Below, piece by piece: positions 35,750 to 45,252 of a stretch of DNA of 64,000 nt. Origin of the DNA: Hemileia vastatrix (lineage: Eukaryota; Basidiomycota; Pucciniomycetes; Pucciniales; Zaghouaniaceae); NCBI GenBank assembly GCA_030280995.1, contig JASXTE010000014.1, forward strand, positions 29,048,150 through 29,112,149. Reading direction: 5' to 3'. Every line of letters starts with the position of its first letter. Within the stretch, counting starts at the first letter, position 1. The notes beneath the pieces were generated by a model. The model did not search any database. It worked only from the letters and a program-made list of their open reading frames with translations, and had not been told where the DNA came from. Both the position numbers and the translations under genes were made by a program.

Positions 35750-38700
35750 CAGGGGCTGACCGCTCTAATGTTGTAATCTCTCCTCAGGATGAGATCCCGG
35801 ATTGCAATAGGTCAGCTCACTTGGAGATAATTCAAGTGGATTCTCAATTATTTTCTGTTAATATTACTTTGGAGTGCAAATACGTTTTGGACTTTTCTAT
35901 ATGTTTATTGGATTTACCCGGTTTTTCTATTAAATTTAAAAACGGTGAAAAAGGCAAAATGGGCCAAATTAGGTTGGATAAAAATTGGAAGGGTATGTTT
36001 TGTGACCTCCAGCAAGAGGTTAAACTGCAATTATCTCCTTCTATTTCGGACCTCCAGCAAGAGGGTAAACTGCAAAAATTACATCAAAACTCTATTAAAA
36101 ATCTCAGTATAAGTAAAACACAAAAAAATAACTTATGTGAAAATGTTATTCGGGGCCTCCAGCAAGAGGTTAAACTGAAATTATCTCCTTCTATTTTAGA
36201 CCTCCAGCAAGAGGTTAAACTGCAGTTATCTCCTTCTATTTTGGGCCTCCAGCAAGAGGTTAAACTGCAATTATCTCCTTCTATTTTGGGCCTCCAGCAA
36301 GAGGTTAAACTGCAATTATCTCCTTCTATTTTGGGCCTCCAGCAAGAGGTTAAACTGCAATTATCTCCTTCTATTTTGGACCTCCAGCAAGAGGGTAAAA
36401 TGCAATTATCTCATCAAAATCAAATAAAAAATCTCGGTATAATTAAAACACAAAAAAATAATTTTTGTGAAAATTCAATTCCGGTTCTCCAGCAAGAGGT
36501 TAAACTGCCAACTTTCTTTACGGGTGATTTACTGTTGGATAAGGGAAGCAAAGGTGTCGGAAAATCTGTTTATAAATTAGACGAGGGAAAGGAGAAAAGG
36601 GTAAAATTTAAAAATGAAATAAAATATTTTTCTAATTTTTCTTATTCCGATTCTGGCGATGAAGAAGATTCATTTGATGAAAGTTTAAATGGCGATACAA
36701 AAGAAAATGTTTTACCTCAAGTTAATTTAGATGTGGACGCAGCCAAATATAAGAAAGTAGCAAATAAAGTTCGACCTATTAATGAACCGCTACCTGCTGA
36801 ATTAAATCCACCTTTGAGAAGACCAAGGTTATCAAGAGATCCTTATGAAAGTCCCTTGGTAAAGAATCCGCCTGAATTTTCTGAGACGTCAAGAATCACT
36901 TTTGAGAGACTGGGTGTTGTTAATTTTGGACCTGATGGTTGGTTGTCTGGAGAAGAGAAGAAGTTGTTGTTGGATGTGATGGTCAAGCGAGAGAAGGACA
37001 TTGCTTTTGTAGAAGAGGAGAGGGGTGTGTTGAAGCATTCCTATGGGGAGCCTTACAAGATTCCTGTGGTATGTCATGAACCGTGGCAGCAGAAACCGAT
37101 TCCTATTCCAGCTGCATTGAAAGAAGCTTATATCGAAGTTGTCAGAGAACGGATACGCACTGGACTGTATGAGCAATCAACGTCAAGTTATTCTAGTCCT
37201 GTATTTTGTATCAAGAAACCGAATGGCAAGCTTAGAGTTGTTCATGATCTTAGGGAATTAAATAGGGTTACAATAAAGGATGCTGGGATACCGCCTAGTG
37301 CTGAGGAGTTTGTTGAAGCATTTGCAGGGAGAGTGTGCTATGGTTTGGGAGATATTATGGGTGGATATGATGAGAGAGAGTTACATCCGGACTCAAGGCC
37401 TCTCACTACATTTGATACGCCACTTGGACGTTTACAGTTAACAAGATTACCTCAAGGAGCAACAAATTCGGTTGCAGTTTATCAAGCTCAGATGGCTTGG
37501 ATCCTTCAAGATGAAATTCCACAATATTCTGGAATATTTATAGATGATGGAGGAATTAAGGGACCAACAACCGACTATGATAACCAGGTGTTGGAAGAGA
37601 ATCCCGGGATACGCAAATTCATTTGGGAGTTTGCAATTACTTTAGAAAGAATCTTGTTTCGAATTGAAGAGGCTGGTTTAACTATTTCAGGTTCAAAATT
37701 TTCATGTTGTGTGCCAGCCTTAGAAATATTAGGCCATGTGGTATGTAGAGAGGGTAGGATTATGTCCAAGAAGAAAGTTAACAAAATTCAGTCCTGGCCA
37801 AGACCCAAGAATACGACCGAAGTTAGAGGGTTTTTAGGCGTTTGCGTATATGTTAGAATGTTTATCAAGGACTTTTCTTCATTGGCAGCTCCATTGAGAC
37901 GGTTAACGAGAAAGGATGCAGACTGGGAGTGGGATGAAGAGTGTGAGAAGGCGTTTGTGAAGTTGAAGGAGGTTGTGGGGAAGGATTTAGTCCTGAACAA
38001 GTTAGATTATGGAAAAGATGCTGGTAGAATTTATTTAGCAGTTGATTCAAGTCAGGTTGCAGCTGGGGCGGTTTTGTCTCAGATGGATAAAGCTGGTTAC
38101 ATCAGGCCAGTTAGGTATGAATCTGTAGTATTTACTGAGGTTGAATCAAGATATTCTCAACCAAAATTGGAATTATGTGGTGTGGCAAAAATACTGAAGA
38201 AACTTCAGCATATTTTGTGGGGGCAACATTTTGAGTTGCAAGTGGATGCGAAATCGTTAATCCAGATGATTAATTCCCCAAGTTTACCGAACGCACCCAT
38301 GACGAGATGGGTAGCTTTTATTCAACATTTTTCGTTTGATTTAGTTCATAAGCCTGGCAAGACTTTTACTATGCCAGATGGTTTATCAAGGAGACCACCC
38401 ACTGAAGAAGATTCAGACTCAGAAGAGTTCGATGAAGATATACCTATTATCAAAGCCAGCACTAAAGGAGCTGAAGACTTTCCATACCTCCCCCATGAGG
38501 TTAAACTGGCAGGGCTATTGTGTTTAGATTATGATGATGATGACCTCCACCAAGAGGATAAACTGGAAAATAGTTTTTATGTTAATAAAGGTGTTGAAAA
38601 AGGTGTAGATAAATTCGGCAGAGAGGAGGTAGAAGAAGATGTGGTGTATGTAGAGGAAAATGGATTGGTAGTGTGGGATAGTAGTAAATTAAGGAATGGT

Positions 38701-40200
38701 GTATATGTTGGAGAATTAGAGAATTTAAATAAAAAGGTGGATAAAGAGAAAGAGGTATTTTCAAATACGGTTTTCGAAGGATCCAAAGGTTCAGAAGAAA
38801 AACGTCAACATAGCTCGATTAAAGATTTATTTAGGGGTCAACGATTATTGGCTCATTCATGTGCAGGTGATATTGGTGATAGAGAAGTCCCTATTGATGT
38901 TATATTAATCGATTTTCAAGATGAAGTCTGGGGTCAGACTGGTTTTTATTTTTTGTTAGTCAAATATTTGTTGACTTTAGAGAGGCCAGAAGATTGTGAA
39001 GACGATGAATGGGTGGCTATCAAGAGGAAGTCATCTACGTTTTACCTATCTGGTCGACGTTTAATGAGGAGAAGGTATCCAAATCCTCAAGTAGTTATAA
39101 CTCAACAGAAGGGGCAAGAATTAGTTTTGAAATCACTGCATGAAGATCTTGGGCATAGAGGCGTTGGAGAAACATTTAGAAGAATTTCTGATCGATTTTG
39201 GTGGCCTGGCATGAAGATGGCTGTTAAACAGTGGGTTCAGTCATGCGAAGAATGTCAAAGACGAAGTTATTTAAGGCCAAAAGAACCTGGACGCGCGACC
39301 GGTGAATATACGCTCTTTGGAAGAGTTAGTTTAGATGCTGTTCATATGAAAGAGGGACGGTATAAATATTTAATTGTGGCCAGAGATGATTTATCTGGTT
39401 GGGTAGAGGCAGCGCCTCTTATTAATTTAACTGCCAAAAATGTGGCAGAATTTTTTTTGAATAATTGGGTATATAGGTATGGGGTGATGAAGTTGGTGAC
39501 GGTAGATGGAGGTCCTGAATTTGGGACAGAGTTTAAAGAGGCCGTATTGAAAGTTGGATCAAAGGTTAGGGTAGCAACCCCATATTATCCTGAAGCTGAA
39601 GGCATGGTTGAAAGAGGGCATCAAGTTATTAAGGATGCTTTAGTTAAAATGTGTGGGACAAGTGCTGAAAAGTGGAGGCACTATTTACCTTTAGTTTTAT
39701 TTGCTGATCGAATCACTGCCAAAAGGACAACCGGATTTTCACCTTATGAACTTGTTTTTGGACAGAAAGCAGTTTTACCGGTTGATTTAGAAGCTGAATC
39801 ATATCTTGGAGTTGACTGGGATACGGTCAAAACTACTGAAGAATTATTGTGTGCAAGAATGATGCAGCTAGAAAAGAAAGAAGAATATTTAGAAAAGGCA
39901 TATTCGCGGATGATGAAGATCCGAAATCAATCAGTTAGATATTGGGATGAGCGGTTGGCACATCGATTAAGGAAACCTTTGAACCCGGGAGATATGGTCC
40001 TGGTGTATAATAGGAGTTTGGAAAGTCAGTGGGGAAAAATGTTTGCAGATAGGTGGAATGGACCGTATAAAATCAAGGAGCAAGTTTCCGGCGGTTCATA
40101 TGTGCTAGAAGAGTTGGATGGAGTAGTATTGAAGAAGAGGGTAGCGGCCGATCAAGTGAACCGGTTCTATCCTAGAGGCACCAGGAGTGCCGAAGTCTAA
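35728..40200 (+). CDS. pol: Element D Pol: RT, RNase H and integrase (1490 residues)
   Basis: An uninterrupted frame, -1 relative to protease. Residues 1-260 are a spacer with repeated LQQEVKLQLSPSIL units. RT covers about 450-660 (SYSSPVFCIKKPNGKLRVVHDL, LPQGATNSVAVYQAQMAW, catalytic FIDDGGIKGP at about 602), then the connection with GFLGVCVYVRMFIKDF. RNase H is at about 760-890 (YLAVDSSQVAAGAVLS, VESRYSQPKLELCGVA, PDGLSRRPP). The integrase has H2C2 (HEDLGHRG ... CEEC) near 1136-1175, Asp in SLDAVH (about 1201), Asp in TVDGGPEFG (about 1258), Glu in EGMVERG (about 1293) and a GPY-type tail (WNGPYKIKEQVSGGSYV), ending FYPRGTRSAEV. All catalytic residues are present. Confidence 0.95.
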   Translation: MPSFFGVAGADRSNVVISPQDEIPDCNRSAHLEIIQVDSQLFSVNITLECKYVLDFSICLLDLPGFSIKFKNGEKGKMGQIRLDKNWKGMFCDLQQEVKLQLSPSISDLQQEGKLQKLHQNSIKNLSISKTQKNNLCENVIRGLQQEVKLKLSPSILDLQQEVKLQLSPSILGLQQEVKLQLSPSILGLQQEVKLQLSPSILGLQQEVKLQLSPSILDLQQEGKMQLSHQNQIKNLGIIKTQKNNFCENSIPVLQQEVKLPTFFTGDLLLDKGSKGVGKSVYKLDEGKEKRVKFKNEIKYFSNFSYSDSGDEEDSFDESLNGDTKENVLPQVNLDVDAAKYKKVANKVRPINEPLPAELNPPLRRPRLSRDPYESPLVKNPPEFSETSRITFERLGVVNFGPDGWLSGEEKKLLLDVMVKREKDIAFVEEERGVLKHSYGEPYKIPVVCHEPWQQKPIPIPAALKEAYIEVVRERIRTGLYEQSTSSYSSPVFCIKKPNGKLRVVHDLRELNRVTIKDAGIPPSAEEFVEAFAGRVCYGLGDIMGGYDERELHPDSRPLTTFDTPLGRLQLTRLPQGATNSVAVYQAQMAWILQDEIPQYSGIFIDDGGIKGPTTDYDNQVLEENPGIRKFIWEFAITLERILFRIEEAGLTISGSKFSCCVPALEILGHVVCREGRIMSKKKVNKIQSWPRPKNTTEVRGFLGVCVYVRMFIKDFSSLAAPLRRLTRKDADWEWDEECEKAFVKLKEVVGKDLVLNKLDYGKDAGRIYLAVDSSQVAAGAVLSQMDKAGYIRPVRYESVVFTEVESRYSQPKLELCGVAKILKKLQHILWGQHFELQVDAKSLIQMINSPSLPNAPMTRWVAFIQHFSFDLVHKPGKTFTMPDGLSRRPPTEEDSDSEEFDEDIPIIKASTKGAEDFPYLPHEVKLAGLLCLDYDDDDLHQEDKLENSFYVNKGVEKGVDKFGREEVEEDVVYVEENGLVVWDSSKLRNGVYVGELENLNKKVDKEKEVFSNTVFEGSKGSEEKRQHSSIKDLFRGQRLLAHSCAGDIGDREVPIDVILIDFQDEVWGQTGFYFLLVKYLLTLERPEDCEDDEWVAIKRKSSTFYLSGRRLMRRRYPNPQVVITQQKGQELVLKSLHEDLGHRGVGETFRRISDRFWWPGMKMAVKQWVQSCEECQRRSYLRPKEPGRATGEYTLFGRVSLDAVHMKEGRYKYLIVARDDLSGWVEAAPLINLTAKNVAEFFLNNWVYRYGVMKLVTVDGGPEFGTEFKEAVLKVGSKVRVATPYYPEAEGMVERGHQVIKDALVKMCGTSAEKWRHYLPLVLFADRITAKRTTGFSPYELVFGQKAVLPVDLEAESYLGVDWDTVKTTEELLCARMMQLEKKEEYLEKAYSRMMKIRNQSVRYWDERLAHRLRKPLNPGDMVLVYNRSLESQWGKMFADRWNGPYKIKEQVSGGSYVLEELDGVVLKKRVAADQVNRFYPRGTRSAEV
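35737..35743 (+). promoter_or_regulatory. Candidate -1 frameshift site between protease and RT
   Basis: In the gag-protease frame the codons read CAT TTT TTG GGG TAG. T TTT TTG fits the X XXY YYZ pattern for a -1 slip, the next frame (pol) is -1, and the upstream stop is only four bases further on. A downstream ATG-independent fusion of protease and pol would result. The alternative is internal initiation at the ATG at 35728. Confidence 0.6.
36006..36507 (+). repeat. Tandem 45-bp repeats in pol, each carrying a class I hairpin
   Basis: CCTC-CAGCAA-GAGG followed by TTAAACTG starts at 36006, 36051, 36156, 36201, 36246, 36291, 36336, 36381 and 36486. The spacing is exactly 45 bp within each run. 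Each unit encodes LQQEVKLQLSPSIL(D/G). The copy at 36486 begins TCTC, still pairing with GAGG through one wobble. Two further copies in pol lie at 38487 (loop CCCCAT) and 38544 (loop CACCAA). Confidence 0.9.
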
Positions 40201-40612
40201 CTCCGAAATGAGGATAAACTACAATTTTAATGACTTTTATTAAATTTATGGATTCCTCCGCAATGAGGATAAACTATGATATCTACGAAATTTTATGGAT
40301 TCCTCCGCAATGAGGATAAACTATGATATCAATGAAACTTTATGGATTCCTCCGCAATGAGGATAAACTATGAAATTTCTTAAATTTTATCAACTCCGAA
40401 ATGAGGGTAAACTACAATTTTAATGACATTTATCAAATTTTATAGATTCCTCCGCAATGAGGATAAACTATGATATCAACAAAATTTTATGGAATCCTCC
40501 GCAATGAGGATAAACTATGATATCAACAAAATTTTATGGAATCCTCCGTAATGAGGATAAACTATGATATTGATGAAATTTTATGGATACCTCCGCAACG
40601 AGGATAAACTAT
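40201..40612 (+). repeat. Class I hairpin array 1, element D 3' region
   Basis: Nine units of about 45-55 bp start directly at the pol stop codon. Seven have CCTC-CGCAAT-GAGG or a one-base variant followed by ATAAACTA; two have the variant ACTCCGAAATGAGG. Between units lies AT-rich filler with TTTTATGGATT. No open frame is present. The same motif is found at the pol stop in B, C and F. Confidence 0.9.
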
Positions 40613-41280
40613 CTTCTTTTTTTTATCAAATAATTTACTATCGTTACACTGCATATGGGCAACGAAACTGTGACGAAACTTAACGAAATGCAAGAAGACC
40701 TTCTTTGAAATTTTCAAAAACTTAAAATACTTAAAATATGGGTGAAGATAGTGTTGGAAAATTTTAAAATTTATTGGAAGAAGTGTTCACAGGGGAACCT
40801 TCTTAATTAAATATTGGCAAGTGTGGGGGTAATTGATGGGCTGGCTGCTCTATACACAATTACCCCATAATGTTCGTTTCCAAAATTTTCCCTGTTTCTA
40901 GTTGAATCCTGGCTTTGTCTTTTAATTTTAGGAAGTCCACTAAGACTATAAACTGGAACGAATCAAGAGACACCGCTCTCAACGCCAGATTCAAGATTTT
41001 CTTATTTTGTTTTTGATTTTTTTTATGTTAGATTGTGATTTCTTTTCTTTAATATATATTATGAATTATTGTAAAGGTGATGCTCACTGGTGGTCTCTAA
41101 TCATTTTTATAAATTGGAGGGAGCCCACCCAGTGATCATCATTATAAAAAATTATCTGCTAAAAACTTTCATTTATTTTCTTTTCTTTTCAATTTCTTAA
41201 AATTGTGTAACCACATCAAGTTGCACTTGGATGTGGGTATGATGTCGAGGGTACGGCTCATCAAATGGCCGGGGGGCATC
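40613..41280 (+). other. Element D 3' noncoding region with class II and III hairpins
   Basis: At 40826-40866 GGGGTAATTG pairs with CAATTACCCC around GGGCTGGCTGCTC (class II). A class I unit (AGTC-CACTAA-GACT, then ATAAACTGG) lies near 40926-40950. At 41211-41236 CCACATCAAG faces CTTGGATGTGG (class III), followed by GATG...CATC enclosing GGCTCATCAAATGGC. The same order of parts is seen in B and F in their own sense. The remaining sequence is AT-rich and noncoding. Confidence 0.75.
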
Positions 41281-41640
41281 TTTTAAAATTTTATTAAAAA
41301 AAAATTTTTTTTTAGTACTTTTTTTTATCTTTCTTTTCACATTCATTTATCTTTCTTTAAAATTAAATTTTAACTTTTATTTCAAAACTATCTTTTCTAA
41401 AATCTTTTATTTTAAATTTAAAAAAAAAATAAATAAATAAATAAAAAAAAAAAAAAATAAAAAATTCAAATTAAAAAAAAAAATAAAAAAAAAATAATAA
41501 AATAAAATAAAAATAAAATAAATAAATAATAAAAAAAAAATAATAATAATAAAAAAAAAAAAAATTTAAAAAAAAAAATTAAAATTAAAATTAATTAATT
41601 AAATCAAAATTATTATTATATTTCTAAGTTTTATTTTTTT
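41281..41640. repeat. A/T low-complexity run in element D
   Basis: Long stretches of A with occasional T (AAATAAATAAATAAA type) and AATAATAATAAAA runs. The same place in B and F is also A-rich. No other content is seen. Confidence 0.85.
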
Positions 41641-41738
41641 TAGTTTTCATTCTATTAGTTTTATTCATTTAGTTTAGACAGGAAACAGGGTCTAGGAGAA
41701 CTCGATACCAATGGGATTTTACTTCAAGATATATGTTT

Positions 41739-42124
41739 AGTCCTCCAAGACTTTAAACTGGCTACTGTTCAAGACTTTCTTTAAGGTTCTTATACGTATT
41801 TTGGATCTGTTAGTCCTCCAAGACTTTAAACTGGCTACTGTTCAAGACTTTCCTTAAAGGTTTTATACATATTTTGGAGCTGTTAGTCCTCCAAGACTTT
41901 AAACTGGCTACTTTTCAAGACATTCTTTAAGTTTTTTTTTTTACACGTATCTTGGATCTTTTAGTCCTCCAAGACTTTAAACTGGCTACTGTTCAAGACT
42001 TTCCTTAAGGGTTTTATACGAATTATGGAGCTGTTAGTCCTCCAAGACTTTAAACTGGCTAATTTTCAAGACTCTCATTAAAGATTTTATATTGGAGCTG
42101 TTAGTCCTTCAAGACTTTAAACTG
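41739..42124 (+). repeat. Class I hairpin array 2, element D
   Basis: Six units of about 70-75 bp start at 41739. The hairpin is AGTC-CTCCAA-GACT followed by TTAAACTGG; the last copy has loop CTTCAA. The stem differs from array 1 (AGTC/GACT instead of CCTC/GAGG), yet pairing, loop length and the TAAACTGG tail are kept. Filler includes TTCAAGACTTTCCTTAAGG. Confidence 0.9.
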
Positions 42125-42195
42125 AATTTCAAGGATGATTAAGATTTTATGGATATTTTTGGAGACGGATTTTTTTTTATATAAATCAAATGTTA

Positions 42196-42703
42196 GGTCC
42201 ACCAAGACCTTAAACTGGAGTGTTATCAAATGTTAGGTCCACCAAGACCTTAAACTGGACTATTATCAAGTGTTGGGTCCACCATGACCTTAAACTGGAT
42301 TTCTTATCGATTAAATGTTTGGTCCACCATGACTTTAAACTGGTAGTTCATTCATTGTTTAGTCCACTATGACTTTAAACTGGAAAATTAATATCTGAAG
42401 GATAATTCAACATTCATTGGACCACTATGGCCTTATACTGGATTACTTGTCGATCAAATGTTTGGTCCACTATGACATTAAACTGGATTATCAAATTTAT
42501 TCAATCTTTGGTCAAGCCTAGGCCTTACTTAGGAATTTATCAAGTTATTTATGCACCTAAACGATCTTTGGTCCACTAAGACCATAAACTGGCAATCGAT
42601 TATATGTTTGGTCCACCAAGACTTTAAACTGGAATGTCAATCTTGTTTGGATAACTCAATTCAATCTTTTAATTTATCACTGTCCACTAAGACTTTAAAC
42701 TGG
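42196..42703 (+). repeat. Class I hairpin array 3, element D
   Basis: About eleven units with stem GGTC/GACC or its variants, loops CACCAA, CACCAT, CACTAA and CACTAT, then TTAAACTGG or ATAAACTGG. Some copies pair GGTC with GACT through a wobble or use AGTC/GACT; two are degenerate (near 42416 and 42509). No coding potential is convincing in the open frame 42551-42760. Confidence 0.88.
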
Positions 42704-43293
42704 TTATTCAATTATTTCTGGAATTGGGTGCTGATAAGCTTTAGGAGGTTAAAATTTTAGGTGGTAATGATGCTAAAGAAAGCATAATGGTTAATTAGGT
42801 GAAATTTGTGGCGCTTTAACATGGTCTAAAGTTGAAATTATTATTGGAAGCCTGGCAAAAGTATTTTATGGGTTTGCTGTATAGCAAAGTTTGAAAATTG
42901 TGATGAAGGAATCAGAAGTTAGGATGGTAGTTGGATTTTAGGGAATGATTCTTTTTTAGTGCCTCATAGTTAGGCCATTTTTTTTGGTGTGAAGCTTGGA
43001 GGACCTTATGGCGAGATTGGAATCATAGAATTCGGCTCAGTGGGGGGCCCTATGAGGTTGGAATCAGGAGTATTCGGCTCATAGGAAGATCCACTCTCTC
43101 AATGCTGTGACAAGAAGGAAGACTGGTATATGGGAGTCTGAAGGGATTCAAACCTTGCTCTCAGTAGTGGAATCATCACAAGATTTATATTATTTTATTT
43201 TATGTTATATCAAGCCAGAGAAGAAAGAAAACATCATTTATGTTGAAAGTTTAAGAAGACCAAGCAAAAACAAAATTTTATCAAGTTATACTG

Positions 43294-43986
43294 TTAGAAA
43301 AGATAATTTCTTTGAAATTGTTCAACTTCATTATCAAAGCTTTGCATTAAAATTCTTCTTTTCATGAGGTCTTCATGGTTATTAGCTGGAGTTTCTTGAA
43401 AATAGGCCAGCATTTTTCGTTTCAACTCATTAGTAAAGTCAAGAAAAAGATAGCGATGAAAATTTGGGTAATGATTGATATAGTCCGTCTTCACTCTACC
43501 AACATCATCAGTGTTGGTTATTTCGACAGCTAGAAGTTCAAATCTGTTATTAAGTCATAGGTTTAGTCAATTTTGATTAAATGTTTTTTTTAGTAAGATA
43601 AATAGGGTCTTACATTTAGAGTCAGGAAACATAGTCTCAGCAAAGTTAGTTGGGGGTACTGGCGTTATAGGATTAGGATCTTGTGAAGGCAAAATTAGGC
43701 CGGGATCCGTTGATGAAGATTGAACTTTTGAAGCTGTTTTTGATCTTATTCGTTTTAAGAAGACAGGAATTTTGGATCGCTTTTTAGAAGTTGAGGGATC
43801 AGGGAGAGCTGCTGGTCCTAAATATACGTTTGTTTTAGAAGGAACTATTTGCCGGTTGCATTTGAATTTTTTTACACGGCATAAGTCGCAAGCTGTCCTG
43901 CCAGGAAGATTAGGATTGGACATTAAACAAGGTACCTGGTATTGAGCGCAGAGTTCACATGGAGCGACAAGTTCTTTGGAAGACAT
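43294..43986 (-). CDS. Antisense gene of element D: zinc-cluster-like protein, probably spliced
   Basis: On the strand opposite to pol, near the 3' LTR. Exon 1 (43986-43614) starts with ATG and encodes CELC, VPC, then CDLCRVKKFKC, the pattern C-x2-C-x6-C-x13-C-x2-C-x6-C, resembling half of a fungal Zn2Cys6 cluster. A Ser/Pro-rich, basic middle follows (RSKIPVFLKRIRSK). A likely intron is 43613-43530 (GTAAGA ... TTCTAG, 84 nt). Exon 2 (43529-43294) continues in frame with a helical domain (LKRKMLAYFQETPANN, MKRRILMQSFDNEVEQF) matching antisense gene 1 of B and F. The spliced product is about 202 residues. The function is unknown; nuclear nucleic-acid binding is only inferred. Confidence 0.65.
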
Positions 43987-44099
43987 ATTGATGAAGATGA
44001 ATTTTATAGTTGATTAAAGAAGATGGTGGTTGAAGGTTAAAGATGAATATTGTGTTCAACCACTTATGCAAAGTTTTAAGAATGGGGACATTCTCGATT

Positions 44100-44109
44100 G
44101 GAGGGAGGA
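44100..44109 (+). promoter_or_regulatory. Element D polypurine tract
   Basis: GGAGGGAGGA lies immediately before the 3' LTR start TGTGG, the usual place for the plus-strand primer. The antisense gene's start codon is about 115 bp to the left, so the leader of that gene passes through this tract. Confidence 0.85.
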
Positions 44110-45252
44110 TGTGGTAGCCTAAAGTTTAGTACGGCACCTAAATAAGTAAATGGAGTTATTACGGCATGCAAGATTGGCGTTATTATTTTTATTTTTTATA
44201 TATAAAAGGGTTTTATTTAATTTATTGGAGTTTAAAATATGAAGAAATTGGTCACGAGCGAATGCCTACACAAATACAATTTATTTTACGGAGAAAACTT
44301 ATTTTTACGGTCCGAAAAATTTATAAGTATCAAGTCAAGTCACTCAAGAACCTTGGGAAATTTTCCCAGAATTTTTACTATTTTTCTTATATTTTTAAAA
44401 TGAATTTTAAAGTTTTATAGAAATATTTACGTTTTCAGAAATTACTTAACTTTGATGAATTTTCACGGGGTAATTAGAGCTGCGCAGACTACGAAAATTA
44501 GTTTGGTATGTAAAGGGGAAGTAGTTCTATTATGTGTAATTTTTCTAGATTTTTTTATTATAGTTTTAAGGTTCTAATTGAGTCCGGAAGTCCGGACGGA
44601 CTCCGCTTTGACTCCGTACGGACTCCGTTCCGGCTCCGTACGGACTCCGTACGGGCTCCGGATTGACTCTGGAAGAGCTCTGGAGGGGAAAACTTAGGCA
44701 CGTGACTGGGAATACTTAAGCGCTTCTCAAACTCGAAATTGAAAGGGGGGACACATCATACAGCTTAATCATTGACCACCACAGTCTCATTTTTTATTAC
44801 TCAACAAATTAAAATAACTTGTAATACCCTTATAACATTATTATTTTTTACATAACATCTTAGAAATACAATTCAACAGTTTAAATAACACTTCATACAG
44901 GGTATCTTTAGAAAGGTCTTCATTGCTGGGACTTGATTATTGCTGTCTCATAAAAATTAAAATTATTATAAAAACATAAAAGTCAATCTTTTCAGATCTT
45001 TCACTGGTACACCTTAATTGTTGTTATCAGTATTTCTTTATCAACAGCCACGATCATTTAATCTCAATAAGCGTTAATTATTTTAGAGTTTCATTATTTT
45101 TATCAATCAGATCTAAGTAGATTGGTTAGCTTAGTGATTTAGAACACCTACTTTGTTATTTTTATTGGAAGGATGGGGTTTTCAGCTAAATCCATATATC
45201 TCCTCCGGATTCTGCTTACAGCAAGGCGACTGTAAGAGTTTACCTTACCATA
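44110..45252 (+). repeat. Element D 3' LTR
   Basis: 1143 bp, from TGTGGTAGCC to CTTACCATA. By eye it differs from the 5' LTR at only a small number of bases, mostly transitions, and by a shorter ACTCCGTACGG repeat block (about 44580-44680). It is followed by GCGG and then the rest of element C's integrase. Confidence 0.92.

Larger units (their letters stand above)
31789..45252 (+). mobile_element. Element D: nearly intact Ty3/gypsy retrotransposon with antisense zinc-cluster gene
   Basis: LTRs at 31789-32962 and 44110-45252 are nearly identical apart from a repeat-number difference. A GCGG duplication (31785-31788 and 45253-45256) marks insertion into C's integrase. Internal order: PBS, leader with two small hairpins, gag (one UGA before the zinc knuckle), protease, pol in the -1 frame, structured 3' region with three hairpin arrays, a minus-strand spliced gene, PPT, LTR. 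Total length is 13.5 kb. It is the youngest and best-preserved Ty3 element in the window. Intact pol and close LTRs suggest recent movement. Confidence 0.92.

Noticed and set aside
36156..36400. Regular 45-bp repeats resembling a CRISPR array
   Set aside because: The repeats lie in a fungal-type pol frame, there are no unique spacers, and the same motif is dispersed through the element.
42551..42760. 69-codon plus-strand frame in element D
   Set aside because: It is made of hairpin array units and is not conserved.
43107..43367. 86-codon plus-strand frame in element D
   Set aside because: It overlaps the second exon of the antisense gene and has no homologue in B, C or F.
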